Below, in pieces: positions 9,191-16,361 of a DNA stretch of 64,000 nt. Source of the DNA: Candidatus Helarchaeota archaeon (GTDB taxonomy: Archaea; Asgardarchaeota; Lokiarchaeia; Helarchaeales; HEL-GB-A). The number at the start of each line of letters is the position of its first letter. Position 1 is the stretch's first letter. The notes under the pieces were generated by a model. It did not search any database. It was given only the letters and a program-made list of their open reading frames with translations, and had not been told where the DNA came from. The DNA lies in contig JABXJT010000012.1 of NCBI GenBank assembly GCA_013375455.1, forward strand, positions 1 to 64,000, in the 5' to 3' direction. A program made the translations under genes and the position numbers.

Positions 9191-9238
9191 GGGTAAAAGG
9201 TACAGTATGAATCTCGGATAATTTGGTACCTTTTACCC
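9191..9238. promoter_or_regulatory. Perfect 13-bp inverted repeat (operator or terminator)
   Basis: GGGTAAAAGGTAC (9191-9203) and its exact reverse complement GTACCTTTTACCC (9226-9238) are separated by 22 bases. The pair lies between the SIR2-TPR stop and the winged-helix gene at 9272. It could be an operator for that regulator or a transcription-ending hairpin; there is no T-run immediately after it. Confidence 0.6.
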
Positions 9239-9271
9239 AAAAAGCATATTATAAACCAGTGCATTATATTT

Positions 9272-9616
9272 ATGTTGGTGGCACAATGGGGTTTTATCGT
9301 GGAACCTAGTATTAGAGATATTGAGCCAGAAAATGGAATGGAAGAGACGCTAATCGAGCTCACGGATTTGTTGCAGCCTCGAAACCGGCGAGTGATCCTA
9401 AATGCAATTGTCAATCATACTCAAGATGAATTTACTGTTCAAGAGGTCGTGTTTTTAACGAATCTGGATGATGCTACCGTGGAGCGACACCTAAATTTCT
9501 TCACCCGGGCCGGTATCTTGGAAAATTATACGGATCGTGAGATAAAATTTTATAATTTTACTAGAGATAACCTGAAACCCGCGCTCAGGAGGTTTTTCGA
9601 TGCGTGGGACATCTGA
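9272..9616 (+). CDS. Small winged-helix protein
   Basis: A 114-residue protein with a winged-helix core: RRVILNAIVNHTQDEFTVQE, a recognition helix around DATVERHLNFFTRAGILE, and a wing ending IKFYNF. The C-terminal pattern (aromatic-rich, ending FDAWDI) resembles the 89-residue protein at 25818-26087, suggesting paralogues. The true start may be ATG 9272 or an internal codon near residue 10. It heads a tight run of small genes reaching 10363. Given the 13-bp inverted repeat upstream, autoregulation is a fair guess but not shown. Confidence 0.7.
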   Translation: MLVAQWGFIVEPSIRDIEPENGMEETLIELTDLLQPRNRRVILNAIVNHTQDEFTVQEVVFLTNLDDATVERHLNFFTRAGILENYTDREIKFYNFTRDNLKPALRRFFDAWDI

Positions 9617-9620
9617 AACA

Positions 9621-9832
9621 ATGAATAAAGTGACCGATGAGAGAGGATTGATGGCATACCGGTAGTTCCGTGTAATTTATTAGTTTGCGCATTTGCACAT
9701 CCAGAGGGCGATCTTCCACTAGATCCCTTGCAGGGAGGCTTGGTTTCCACTCCAATCGGTGAAGCCACTTTGCGCATTGAGGTACGATCTTCGAAAAGGA
9801 GGTTAAATAGGCTAATTTCCATAAGTTATTAA
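9621..9832 (+). pseudogene. Small gene with a likely two-base frameshift
   Basis: ATG 9621, five bases after the previous stop, opens MNKVTDE and then hits a stop. Dropping one AG from the GAGAGAG run near 9638-9644 joins it to a clean frame (begins RIDGIPVVPCNLL, includes EGDLPLDPLQGGLVSTPIGE) that ends at TAA 9832. The composite would be 69 residues and sits where an operon member is expected. It could be a decayed gene, a sequencing or assembly indel, or less likely programmed frameshifting. The family is not recognised. Confidence 0.45.
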
Positions 9833-9843
9833 GGCGGTTTATC

Positions 9844-10005
9844 ATGGGTTGTAATGTTAAACTCCTTTTTCATCATGTATGTGAGGACGCAGGGCACTCT
9901 TCCTCCGTAAATAAAAAGGAGAATGGCGGTAGTGATCTACCTTTTCATGATATCATTGGAATTACTCCTTTAGAAGGCTTACATGCGCCCTTCATTACTT
10001 TGTAG
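9844..10005 (+). CDS. Small 53-residue protein
   Basis: ATG 9844 to TAG 10005, with GGCGG six bases upstream. The product starts MGCNVKLLFHHVCEDAGHSS, with two Cys and several His that might bind metal, and ends LEGLHAPFITL. It lies 11 bases before the next winged-helix start, so it is probably co-translated in the same operon. Function unknown. Confidence 0.5.
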   Translation: MGCNVKLLFHHVCEDAGHSSSVNKKENGGSDLPFHDIIGITPLEGLHAPFITL

Positions 10006-10015
10006 AGGGTTGATT

Positions 10016-10363
10016 ATGAGACATTTAATAAAGCGAGAAAAATTGCCCCGATTTGCCCGATTAGGTGAGATCTTCGCATCAAAAGGTCGGGGGAAAATGT
10101 TGGAACTTACTTTCTACTATAGAAAGTTGAATACTAGGACTCTTCACAAAAAAATAAAAACGCTGAGTTGGACATCTTTCAAGAATAACCTCAACGCTTT
10201 AATCGATCTGGGTATACTTCAGATAATAAAGGATGAAAATAAGAAATATATTACATTTAATCTCAAGAATGAGGCGGGTTTAGCAGTATTTGACGTGTTA
10301 GAAAAATATTACGCCTATTTGAAGGAGAAAGGGATTGATTTAATGGATTTTCAACCCATGTAA
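10016..10363 (+). CDS. Winged-helix-like small protein
   Basis: A 115-residue protein starting MRHLIKREKLPRFARLGEIF. The start at 10016 is preferred over the upstream in-frame ATG because GAGGG lies just before it and the previous small gene ends at 10005. The core KMLELTFYYRKLNTRTLHKK, WTSFKNNLNALIDLGILQII and a wing KKYITFNL reads as a winged helix. It is the last gene of the small-regulator run. Its target is unknown. Confidence 0.65.
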   Translation: MRHLIKREKLPRFARLGEIFASKGRGKMLELTFYYRKLNTRTLHKKIKTLSWTSFKNNLNALIDLGILQIIKDENKKYITFNLKNEAGLAVFDVLEKYYAYLKEKGIDLMDFQPM

Positions 10364-10746
10364 GAATTTCAGAAAGTGAGTTACATGTACTACTCGAGAA
10401 TGAAGCCGGACAGGTCGGATAGAACTTTCAATACTTATTTTAAAAAGAAGGGGGTAAAATTAGTATCGGCAATTTATGCCTGAATAATAAAGAGTAAGGG
10501 AAATGCACGACTAGGATGGGTGAGTTGGGTCTTAATAAATAATGTTGCCATATTATACTTGTAATATGAATGAAAAATTCAAATAAAAGACATAAAAAGA
10601 TTGTAGGTGCCGACAAAATTGACAAAATTTTCTAAATTAGGGGGGAAACGTATCAGCATTTTTAAAAATCCACAAATCAACTTTAATATTCCCTGTATTA
10701 AATTCAAATTACTAAATAGTGTCAATGTAAGATTTGAAGAAATAGG
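10364..10746. other. Intergenic region, no clear gene
   Basis: About 380 AT-rich bases. A 32-codon ORF at 10384-10482 (starts MYYSRMKPDRSD) is too short and lacks supporting signals. TTTAATATT and ATTAAATT stretches around 10680-10705 may contain the promoter for the radical SAM gene. Nothing else was recognised. Confidence 0.4.
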
Positions 10747-11982
10747 ATGGTAAAAAAGGTAAATTGTATGGCCCTGAAATATATCGTCATAGATAGTACC
10801 ATTGGTCGGAATGAAGAGGATCTCAAGATCTTGGAGGAAATTTCAACCAACGGGGCCTTTGATGATAAAGAACTATTGTTATTACAGTTCACCAAGTCCA
10901 ATAACAAAGTCAAAGATCTGTTAGGGGACTTTTCAAATCTGGAGGTCATTGAACTCGAAAATAAAGCGAACTCCAGTGACATCAAAAGCATTTTCCAGCA
11001 TTTCTCTGAAATTGAAGGTAAAAATGTTGATTCATTCAAAGATAAAATCAAGTTGGGGAAGCAGATCCTTTACCTGGACGCCGTCTCCAATTCTTTCATT
11101 CGGAGATTTGAAAGCAACCAAGAATGCCCCGGATTCTGGAACTTGGCCATTGGCACTTTCTGCCGACATAGCTGCACCTATTGCTTTTTAAATCTAACAA
11201 TGCGAATACGACCGCTCTGCATAGAACACGTTAATTTGAGTCGTTTGAAGAACAATTTGAAGCGCTTTAACAAAAAACACGGGCACATCAACGCCTTGTT
11301 GAATGCGGGCGAGACCTCAGATCCATTAGACAATGAGCCAATGCTTCATCTTTGGAATAAAGTCGTGGAGATCGTAAGAGATTCTGGAAATCAACTATTA
11401 TGCCTGACGAAAAGCAATAATATCGACTCCATTCTTGAATCGGATGGCGATGAACTAGCCAATTCGGTCATTTATAGTTGGAGTGTAAACCCCCAACCGA
11501 TCGTGCGTCGCTATGAACCAAACACCGCATCTACACTAGAACGCCTCAAGGCAGCACAAAAATTAAAGGATCTTGGATATCGCATTCGGTTCCGCGTAGA
11601 TCCAATATTACCCGTTCAGTTTATGAAAGAACTTTCAGATGGAATAGAACTTTCTCTAAAAGATATAGATTTAGAGGATTATTACACCTTGATTGATAAA
11701 TTTTCGGAAATTGGACCAGAGATGATCACTTTCGGGACCTTTCGCGCATTACCGCCCCTCTTTAATTTTCTTTCTGATAAAACTTTTAAAAAACAGCACT
11801 TGAAGAAAAATGGGAAACGATTTAGAATCCCAAAAGAATTCCGCCATCATATTTATGAGCAATTAGGAAAATATTCTCATAATTCTCTTAGTTGTCATAT
11901 CGCTATTTGTAAAGATCCAACAATTAATTTAAATTTTAGCACTTTAAAAGTTCCCTGTCAATGTATGAAATTAATTGATTAG
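10747..11982 (+). CDS. SPL-family radical SAM protein
   Basis: A 411-residue protein. The cluster-binding motif CRHSCTYC (CxxxCxxC, about residue 139) identifies a radical SAM enzyme. The following motifs match the spore photoproduct lyase-like family: NAGETSDPLD, LLCLTKSNN, SWSVNPQPIVRRYEPNTAST, and GYRIRFRVDPILPV. The N-terminal 120 residues resemble the SPL N-terminal region. The start may be ATG 10747 or MALKY at 10768. The next gene encodes a TcmP-like protein, and proteins with a three-cysteine motif next to TcmP are a known pairing. The substrate is unknown; DNA or RNA modification is possible. Confidence 0.78.
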   Translation: MVKKVNCMALKYIVIDSTIGRNEEDLKILEEISTNGAFDDKELLLLQFTKSNNKVKDLLGDFSNLEVIELENKANSSDIKSIFQHFSEIEGKNVDSFKDKIKLGKQILYLDAVSNSFIRRFESNQECPGFWNLAIGTFCRHSCTYCFLNLTMRIRPLCIEHVNLSRLKNNLKRFNKKHGHINALLNAGETSDPLDNEPMLHLWNKVVEIVRDSGNQLLCLTKSNNIDSILESDGDELANSVIYSWSVNPQPIVRRYEPNTASTLERLKAAQKLKDLGYRIRFRVDPILPVQFMKELSDGIELSLKDIDLEDYYTLIDKFSEIGPEMITFGTFRALPPLFNFLSDKTFKKQHLKKNGKRFRIPKEFRHHIYEQLGKYSHNSLSCHIAICKDPTINLNFSTLKVPCQCMKLID

Positions 11983-12102
11983 CTCTCTTTTACTATAACT
12001 TGTATAAACTTGACTAAATTGATTTAAACTACTTTTTAAATGATGAAATCTCTTATTATTCGTATCTAATACGGATAATTGTAAATAATTTGGGGTTACC
12101 TA

Positions 12103-13434
12103 TTGAACGAAAATAAGGTTTATCATGGGTTTGGAGAACACACAAAATCCAAATTAAAACTTTTAGAATCTTATATACCCCAATGGGACTATATCGTTGG
12201 GAGGAGGAGACCTAAGCATTTTATTATTGACTGTATGGCAGGAACCGGTTATAATAAAATAGAAAATCAAATAGTTAAAGGATCTGCGCTAATTGCATGC
12301 AAAAGATTACAATATAAACGGAATTTAGAGATTATTTTAATAGAAAGAGATAGAAAAAATTTTGAAACTTTACAAAAATCTGTAAAAGAGTATCTAAAAG
12401 GCAAAAATCTAATAGATGAGTTAGAAAAAATTGAATTTCATTGCAGAGATTGTAATAAAATCATAGACTCCGTTCTAAATGATATTAGAGGCAATATTTC
12501 ACTCTTTGTAATAGATTCCTTTAGCGCACCATTTAATGAATTAATAGAAAAAATTGGTTCTAGAACTTTAAATCCAAGACCTTTTAGAATGGGCACAGAA
12601 ATTTTTATCTTTTTTAATGCGCCTTATCTAAATCAATATGGAAAAGCATGTGTAAATTATAAATATGAAGACTTAATAAAAAAGGCGCACCTTTCAGAAG
12701 AAGAAGTTGGAGCAAAAAAGAAAATCGAAGAATTTAATAGGATTTTCGGAGATGAATCATGGCAAATTATATTCAAAAATTACTCAAAGTCAAAGGATAG
12801 AATAGTTCATCTATTGAAATTATATATTAATAAATTGAAGCGATTTTTCAGATTTGCAGTTCCATTATCTGTAAAGGATTATAAAGGAAAATTAAAATAC
12901 TTCTTTATTTTCGTGACAAATCACTATGAAGCTTTTTATATGGTTTACAAAAAAAGAAACCAAATAGAAATAGAAGGCACGCTAATTCAATACTGTAATT
13001 TAGGAAGAGAATTCAACCCGCAGGCAAATGCTAGACGCATTTTGCTTAAAAACCTTAAAAAAAGAATTTCCAAAGATGAAAGACTTTTATTATCAAAAAT
13101 GCTACGCTATAAAGTCGATTTTGAAACTGATTTTTTTGATGAAAATCTAGAACGATTCTTTGAAACGCTTCTAAAGAATAGATTAGAGAAGCAGAGTGGG
13201 AAGGCTTCATTAAAACCGGGGCAGAAAACTTTAAGTCCTTTAAAGAAAAAAGTTGTGAAGGTTTCAAGAACAAATGCATTAGATTACCTTCAAAATTTAC
13301 TCAATCAATTGCATGAAAAGAAGATTTTGAAAAAAGAAAAACATATAAATGGAATAGATGAACCATTTAACCGCTATTATATTAATCCTAGATTCCTGAA
13401 GCCTCCTCAGACTCAGCTTACTAATTTTAAATAA
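12103..13434 (+). CDS. tcmP: Three-Cys-motif partner (TcmP)-like protein
   Basis: A 443-residue protein with a TTG start. The N-terminal half fits TcmP: HTKSKLKLLESYIPQWDYIV, then IDCMAGTGY (a Rossmann-like strand-loop resembling methyltransferase motif I), GSALIA, IILIERD and LFVIDSFSAPF where TcmP proteins usually have a D-x-F-G motif. The C-terminal 150 residues are lysine-rich and helical, perhaps a winged helix (DYLQNLLNQLHEKKIL). It follows the three-Cys radical SAM gene by 120 bases, as the family name predicts. The molecular function of TcmP is not settled; I infer a nucleotide- or nucleic-acid-linked role. Confidence 0.72.
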   Translation: MNENKVYHGFGEHTKSKLKLLESYIPQWDYIVGRRRPKHFIIDCMAGTGYNKIENQIVKGSALIACKRLQYKRNLEIILIERDRKNFETLQKSVKEYLKGKNLIDELEKIEFHCRDCNKIIDSVLNDIRGNISLFVIDSFSAPFNELIEKIGSRTLNPRPFRMGTEIFIFFNAPYLNQYGKACVNYKYEDLIKKAHLSEEEVGAKKKIEEFNRIFGDESWQIIFKNYSKSKDRIVHLLKLYINKLKRFFRFAVPLSVKDYKGKLKYFFIFVTNHYEAFYMVYKKRNQIEIEGTLIQYCNLGREFNPQANARRILLKNLKKRISKDERLLLSKMLRYKVDFETDFFDENLERFFETLLKNRLEKQSGKASLKPGQKTLSPLKKKVVKVSRTNALDYLQNLLNQLHEKKILKKEKHINGIDEPFNRYYINPRFLKPPQTQLTNFK

Positions 13435-13641
13435 TTCCTGATATCGCATTAAACACCTCAAACATAATAAAAATTAATAATCTTTCGTACTTTACTTTTA
13501 ATTCAACCAAAATTTGATTTAATTTTCCAAAAATCAAGTTCGCATTCTTTTATTAAAACAAAATCTTTTTTACTGGAAGGATCCACTATACATCAAAAAC
13601 CATTAATTAATAATAAAATCTACTATTTTATAGCAAAAAAG

Positions 13642-13667
13642 TTTAAATAACATCCTGTATTCAGGAT
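13642..13667 (+). promoter_or_regulatory. TATA box overlapped by a palindromic operator candidate
   Basis: TTTAAATAA (13642-13650) is a strong archaeal TATA box. The perfect inverted repeat ATCCTG-TATT-CAGGAT (13652-13667) sits between it and the expected transcript start near 13670-13675, a position where a bound repressor would block initiation. Confidence 0.55.
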
Positions 13668-13705
13668 CCTTGGATTTTGATAGTTATAAATGGATTTGTA
13701 TTAAA

Positions 13706-14263
13706 ATGAGTAAAAAAGAAGAAGAGATTGAAATTTCGATAACCCCAAAAATAATGGGTAGTTCGATCACCGAAATCGAAGTTCAGGGTTTAAAGCTGCC
13801 GTTACGGGAGAAAGTATCAATCGATAACCTCTCCGCAGTAGTTTCAAGCGTCCGAAGTTTTAATAAATTCATCGATTTGAAATTAATTTTGAAGAAGCTC
13901 GCGGAAGTCAAATTGAAGCAGCTTTCACCTTGGGAGGCACGGGATCTTCATTTCTTTGTCCTGAAGGAATTACTGGAAACTCAGGCAAAGGCGATGGAGA
14001 TCTTGGCCAAGAGCGGTGAAGTTGTACGTGAGAAGTATCTTGATGAGATGGGGCCATATCTCAGGAAGAAAGATATGGCGAGCCTTGGCGGCCTTTTAGC
14101 GGGCATTACGCTGAGGGCCAAAAGTCGAGGGCACGAAAGCCCGTTCGTTATTGAGTGGAAGATTGTAAAGAACGATTATGAGTGTTTTTATAGGTTACGA
14201 CGGGAGACTTATGCGGAGCCCATCTTAACGGCGGCCGAAGAACGAATGGAGGAGAAGGAATAA
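13706..14263 (+). CDS. Unknown helical protein, first gene of a small operon
   Basis: About 185 residues if it begins at ATG 13706 (MSKKEEEIEISITPKIMG); an in-frame TTG at 13670 is possible but would be read with almost no leader. A beta-rich N-terminus is followed by a long helical region (LKLILKKLAEVKLKQLSPWE, ARDLHFFVLKELLETQAKAM). The C-terminus has FVIEWKIVKNDYECFYRLRR. No family recognised. Its stop abuts the next ATG, so the two genes are co-transcribed. It is more G/C-rich than the TcmP gene before it, which may indicate separate ancestry. Confidence 0.6.
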   Translation: MSKKEEEIEISITPKIMGSSITEIEVQGLKLPLREKVSIDNLSAVVSSVRSFNKFIDLKLILKKLAEVKLKQLSPWEARDLHFFVLKELLETQAKAMEILAKSGEVVREKYLDEMGPYLRKKDMASLGGLLAGITLRAKSRGHESPFVIEWKIVKNDYECFYRLRRETYAEPILTAAEERMEEKE

Positions 14264-14494
14264 ATGCCGGCTTACATCAAACCCTTTATTAAGGGTGACA
14301 AAGTGGAACAAATTACCCTCATCTTTGAAAAGCCCATTTCCATCCGCGAACTGGTTTCAATGATCAAGAAAGCGAACGGCAAACCACGACACACCCACCA
14401 GTTCACTTCCCCACACTACGTTTACAGCCATGGCGAAATCATCGCAGTAATGCTCCGCTGTACCTGCGGTCGGTCCAAGCGCGAATTCGTATAA
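14264..14494 (+). CDS. Small unknown protein with CxC motif
   Basis: 76 residues, ATG directly after the previous stop. There is a His-rich middle (PRHTHQFTSPHYVYSHGE) and a C-terminal LRCTCGRSKREFV, so metal binding is possible. It is translationally coupled to the gene before it. No known family recognised. Confidence 0.6.
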   Translation: MPAYIKPFIKGDKVEQITLIFEKPISIRELVSMIKKANGKPRHTHQFTSPHYVYSHGEIIAVMLRCTCGRSKREFV

Positions 14495-14516
14495 TTTCTA
14501 CCTTTTTTTCTCAAGG

Positions 14517-14816
14517 ATGATGGTGCTAAAAATGGTAAGAATTGAAGAATATAGGATCTACACCAAAAAGCCTGCCTTCAGGCCAAAGGTAGTCATCTTC
14601 TGGTTGCGGATTTTAAGGAACAATGCCAATAAAGTTGAAATGAAGATCTTCGAGCTCCTCCCTCCGAAAGTTGTACAGTGCGCGCTGTACAGGAGCAAGA
14701 AATACCTCAAGTTCTGGGCGAAGTGCCCAGTTGGGCCCAGCGAACCGTGGCAAGTTGAAAAACAATTTCTTGAAATCCTTACTAGCATTCTGAACTTAGG
14801 CAATAATGGATATTAA
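14517..14816 (+). CDS. Small unknown basic protein
   Basis: 99 residues (start ATG 14517 or the internal ATG at 14532). The sequence is basic with scattered aromatic residues (KPAFRPKVVIFWLRILRNNA) and two Cys. It lies 22 bases after the previous gene on the same strand and probably belongs to the same operon. A long reverse-strand ORF overlaps it; the plus-strand reading is preferred because of the operon context. Function unknown. Confidence 0.45.
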   Translation: MMVLKMVRIEEYRIYTKKPAFRPKVVIFWLRILRNNANKVEMKIFELLPPKVVQCALYRSKKYLKFWAKCPVGPSEPWQVEKQFLEILTSILNLGNNGY

Positions 14817-14827
14817 GCTTTCAAGCA

Positions 14828-15283
14828 TTAGACCCTTATTTCAGGATCGATCTTTTGGAGGAAGGACCGCACGTCCTTGGGGGCGATGACCTCTACGGAC
14901 TGATCTTCCCGGATGATAATGAGGCTAATATGGAGCGCTTCAAAAACCATTGACTCCCTGTATTGGTGGAGCACGCGGCGATAGGACAAGCGCTCGCCCC
15001 GCTCGGTCCTGCTATATGGAATACAAACTGCATAACGAAAGCCTGATTCCAAAGTCAACACGCTCTTCATCAATTGCCCCATCGCCGTATCAAAATCCAC
15101 CTGGTAACTTTCAGTGCGGGAGTAATCTTCACCCTTCACCTCGACTAACCACCGATCACCGAGTCCTTTAAACGCGAGCAGGTCGATTTCATTCCCCCCA
15201 GGCATTATCTCGTCTTCAATGACTTCGTATCCCTTCTTTTTAAACCAATTGACTAAAATCTGCCGTGCTGCTGTTTCATCCAT
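14828..15283 (-). CDS. PD-(D/E)XK-type nuclease-like protein
   Basis: 151 residues. An N-terminal helix (LVNWFKKKGYEVIEDE) leads into NEIDLLAFKG and WLVEVKGED, which match the catalytic D...ExK pattern of the restriction-endonuclease/Holliday-resolvase fold. A later Q (DTAMGQLMKSV) also suits the fold. The C-terminal half has strands FRYAVCIPY and HISLIIIRED. It stands convergent to the small operon on its left. A DNA-cutting or repair role is inferred; the family contains both defence and housekeeping enzymes. Confidence 0.72.
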   Translation of the reverse strand: MDETAARQILVNWFKKKGYEVIEDEIMPGGNEIDLLAFKGLGDRWLVEVKGEDYSRTESYQVDFDTAMGQLMKSVLTLESGFRYAVCIPYSRTERGERLSYRRVLHQYRESMVFEALHISLIIIREDQSVEVIAPKDVRSFLQKIDPEIRV

Positions 15284-15402
15284 TTTAATCCTTCTCGGAA
15301 TTATTTAAAAAATCTCAATATATATCACTTTTTTTTATACTAACAACTAATTTTTAATTTAACCTTCATTTTTATAGAGTAAAAAATTTGGGATGATGTG
15401 AA

Positions 15403-15570
15403 ATGATAAAATATAAAGTAGCACAAGTAAATTTTAGTCAAATTTCCGTTCTTGAAGAAGAACTGAATCATTTCGCAAAGGATAATTGGGATTGCGTTCA
15501 GGTGTTATTAGTTCATCAAAGAGCGAGTAATAGGAATGTTATACTCATACTGAAACGTAACGAAGACTAA
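15403..15570 (+). CDS. DUF4177-like small protein
   Basis: 55 residues from ATG 15403 to TAA 15570, with GGATG shortly upstream. The pattern KYKVAQVNFSQISVLEEELN, then NWDCVQVL and a final NVILILKR strand, matches DUF4177 proteins (strand, helix, GWELVQV-type strand, basic end). Function of the family is unknown. It may be co-transcribed with the RNase III-like gene 74 bases later. Confidence 0.65.
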   Translation: MIKYKVAQVNFSQISVLEEELNHFAKDNWDCVQVLLVHQRASNRNVILILKRNED

Positions 15571-15644
15571 ACTGATTAAATTATGGCTATTCCGTTAACT
15601 CTAAAAAGGTTGCCTCCTTCATCAACACATCTGGGGGCGATAAC

Positions 15645-16334
15645 TTGTCAGAACATTATATCGCAAAAAAATTGAAATGGGATATCTATGGTGCTTTTGA
15701 CGGCATTCCCGATATTAAAAAAGTCTTAGAGGAGGAATTAGCTCAGATCCCCAAGGAACATTCAAGAAAATGGGCGAAGGTGGAACGGTGGCTCGCGCAA
15801 GTAACGGATGTCCTGAAAAAACTCGAGTATATAGAAAAAATATTAATTCCAAAGATAATGGATGCCTTTCATTATGAATTCGAATCGCCCGATCTGGTGA
15901 AAGTGATTTTTTTCCAACCGAGCATTAAGAAGTTGTTCGATGAGCTAGTCATCCACTTCAATGCCAATGAAATCACGGTCGGAGCGGATTTTGAAGTGCT
16001 GTGTAACATAGGTGAGGCAGCGAAGGTAATGGCGCTCTTAGGGGATTCGACCTTGGGGCTTGCTGCCGTCCAAGCGTATTGGGAAGCAAAAATTTCTAGG
16101 GTGGGGAATATATCCCAAAAAAGAGCGGCGCTGGTAAGCAATGAGAACCTCGCGAGAACGTGTGAGCGCCTCGATCTCTATGACTACCGTATCCATGACA
16201 CGTTCGATCAAGAGCCGCAAAACGAGGAGAAAATTGCCCACGTGAAGGGCACCTTAATCGAGGGGATCTATGGCATCATCTATGCCGAGAAGGGCATCGA
16301 CGCGGTGTTTGATGCCCTGATCGCAATTAAATAG
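15645..16334 (+). CDS. RNase III-like domain protein, catalytic site degenerate
   Basis: 229 residues, TTG start preceded by GGGGGCG. The second half follows the RNase III signature order: LLGDSTLGLA (131-140, compare EFLGDAVLGL), RAALVSNENLARTCERL (160-176), DYRI and TLIEGIYGIIYAEKG (203-217, compare ALEALIGAIYLDGG). The Asp of LLGD and one Glu (IEG) remain. The first catalytic Glu is replaced by Ala and the second catalytic Asp by Thr, so strand cleavage looks unlikely. There is no double-stranded RNA-binding domain; the first 110 residues are an unrelated helical region. RNase III domains are uncommon in archaea. It could be an RNA-binding pseudo-enzyme. Confidence 0.65.
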   Translation: MSEHYIAKKLKWDIYGAFDGIPDIKKVLEEELAQIPKEHSRKWAKVERWLAQVTDVLKKLEYIEKILIPKIMDAFHYEFESPDLVKVIFFQPSIKKLFDELVIHFNANEITVGADFEVLCNIGEAAKVMALLGDSTLGLAAVQAYWEAKISRVGNISQKRAALVSNENLARTCERLDLYDYRIHDTFDQEPQNEEKIAHVKGTLIEGIYGIIYAEKGIDAVFDALIAIK

Positions 16335-16361
16335 CCGAGTTGAAAATTTTTTTATCTGGAA

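Noticed and set aside
9112..9252. Minus-strand frame coding a membrane-like tail (LKEIVSILLGVVGGVVAVAG)
   Set aside because: The pattern looks like a membrane helix, but the open frame has no ATG, GTG or TTG start and overlaps the SIR2-TPR end; at most a relic.
9550..9845. Two minus-strand ORFs of 86-90 codons
   Set aside because: They oppose the plus-strand operon, overlap each other, and have no family-like pattern.
10384..10482. 32-codon ORF after the winged-helix operon
   Set aside because: Weak ribosome-binding site and no recognisable pattern.
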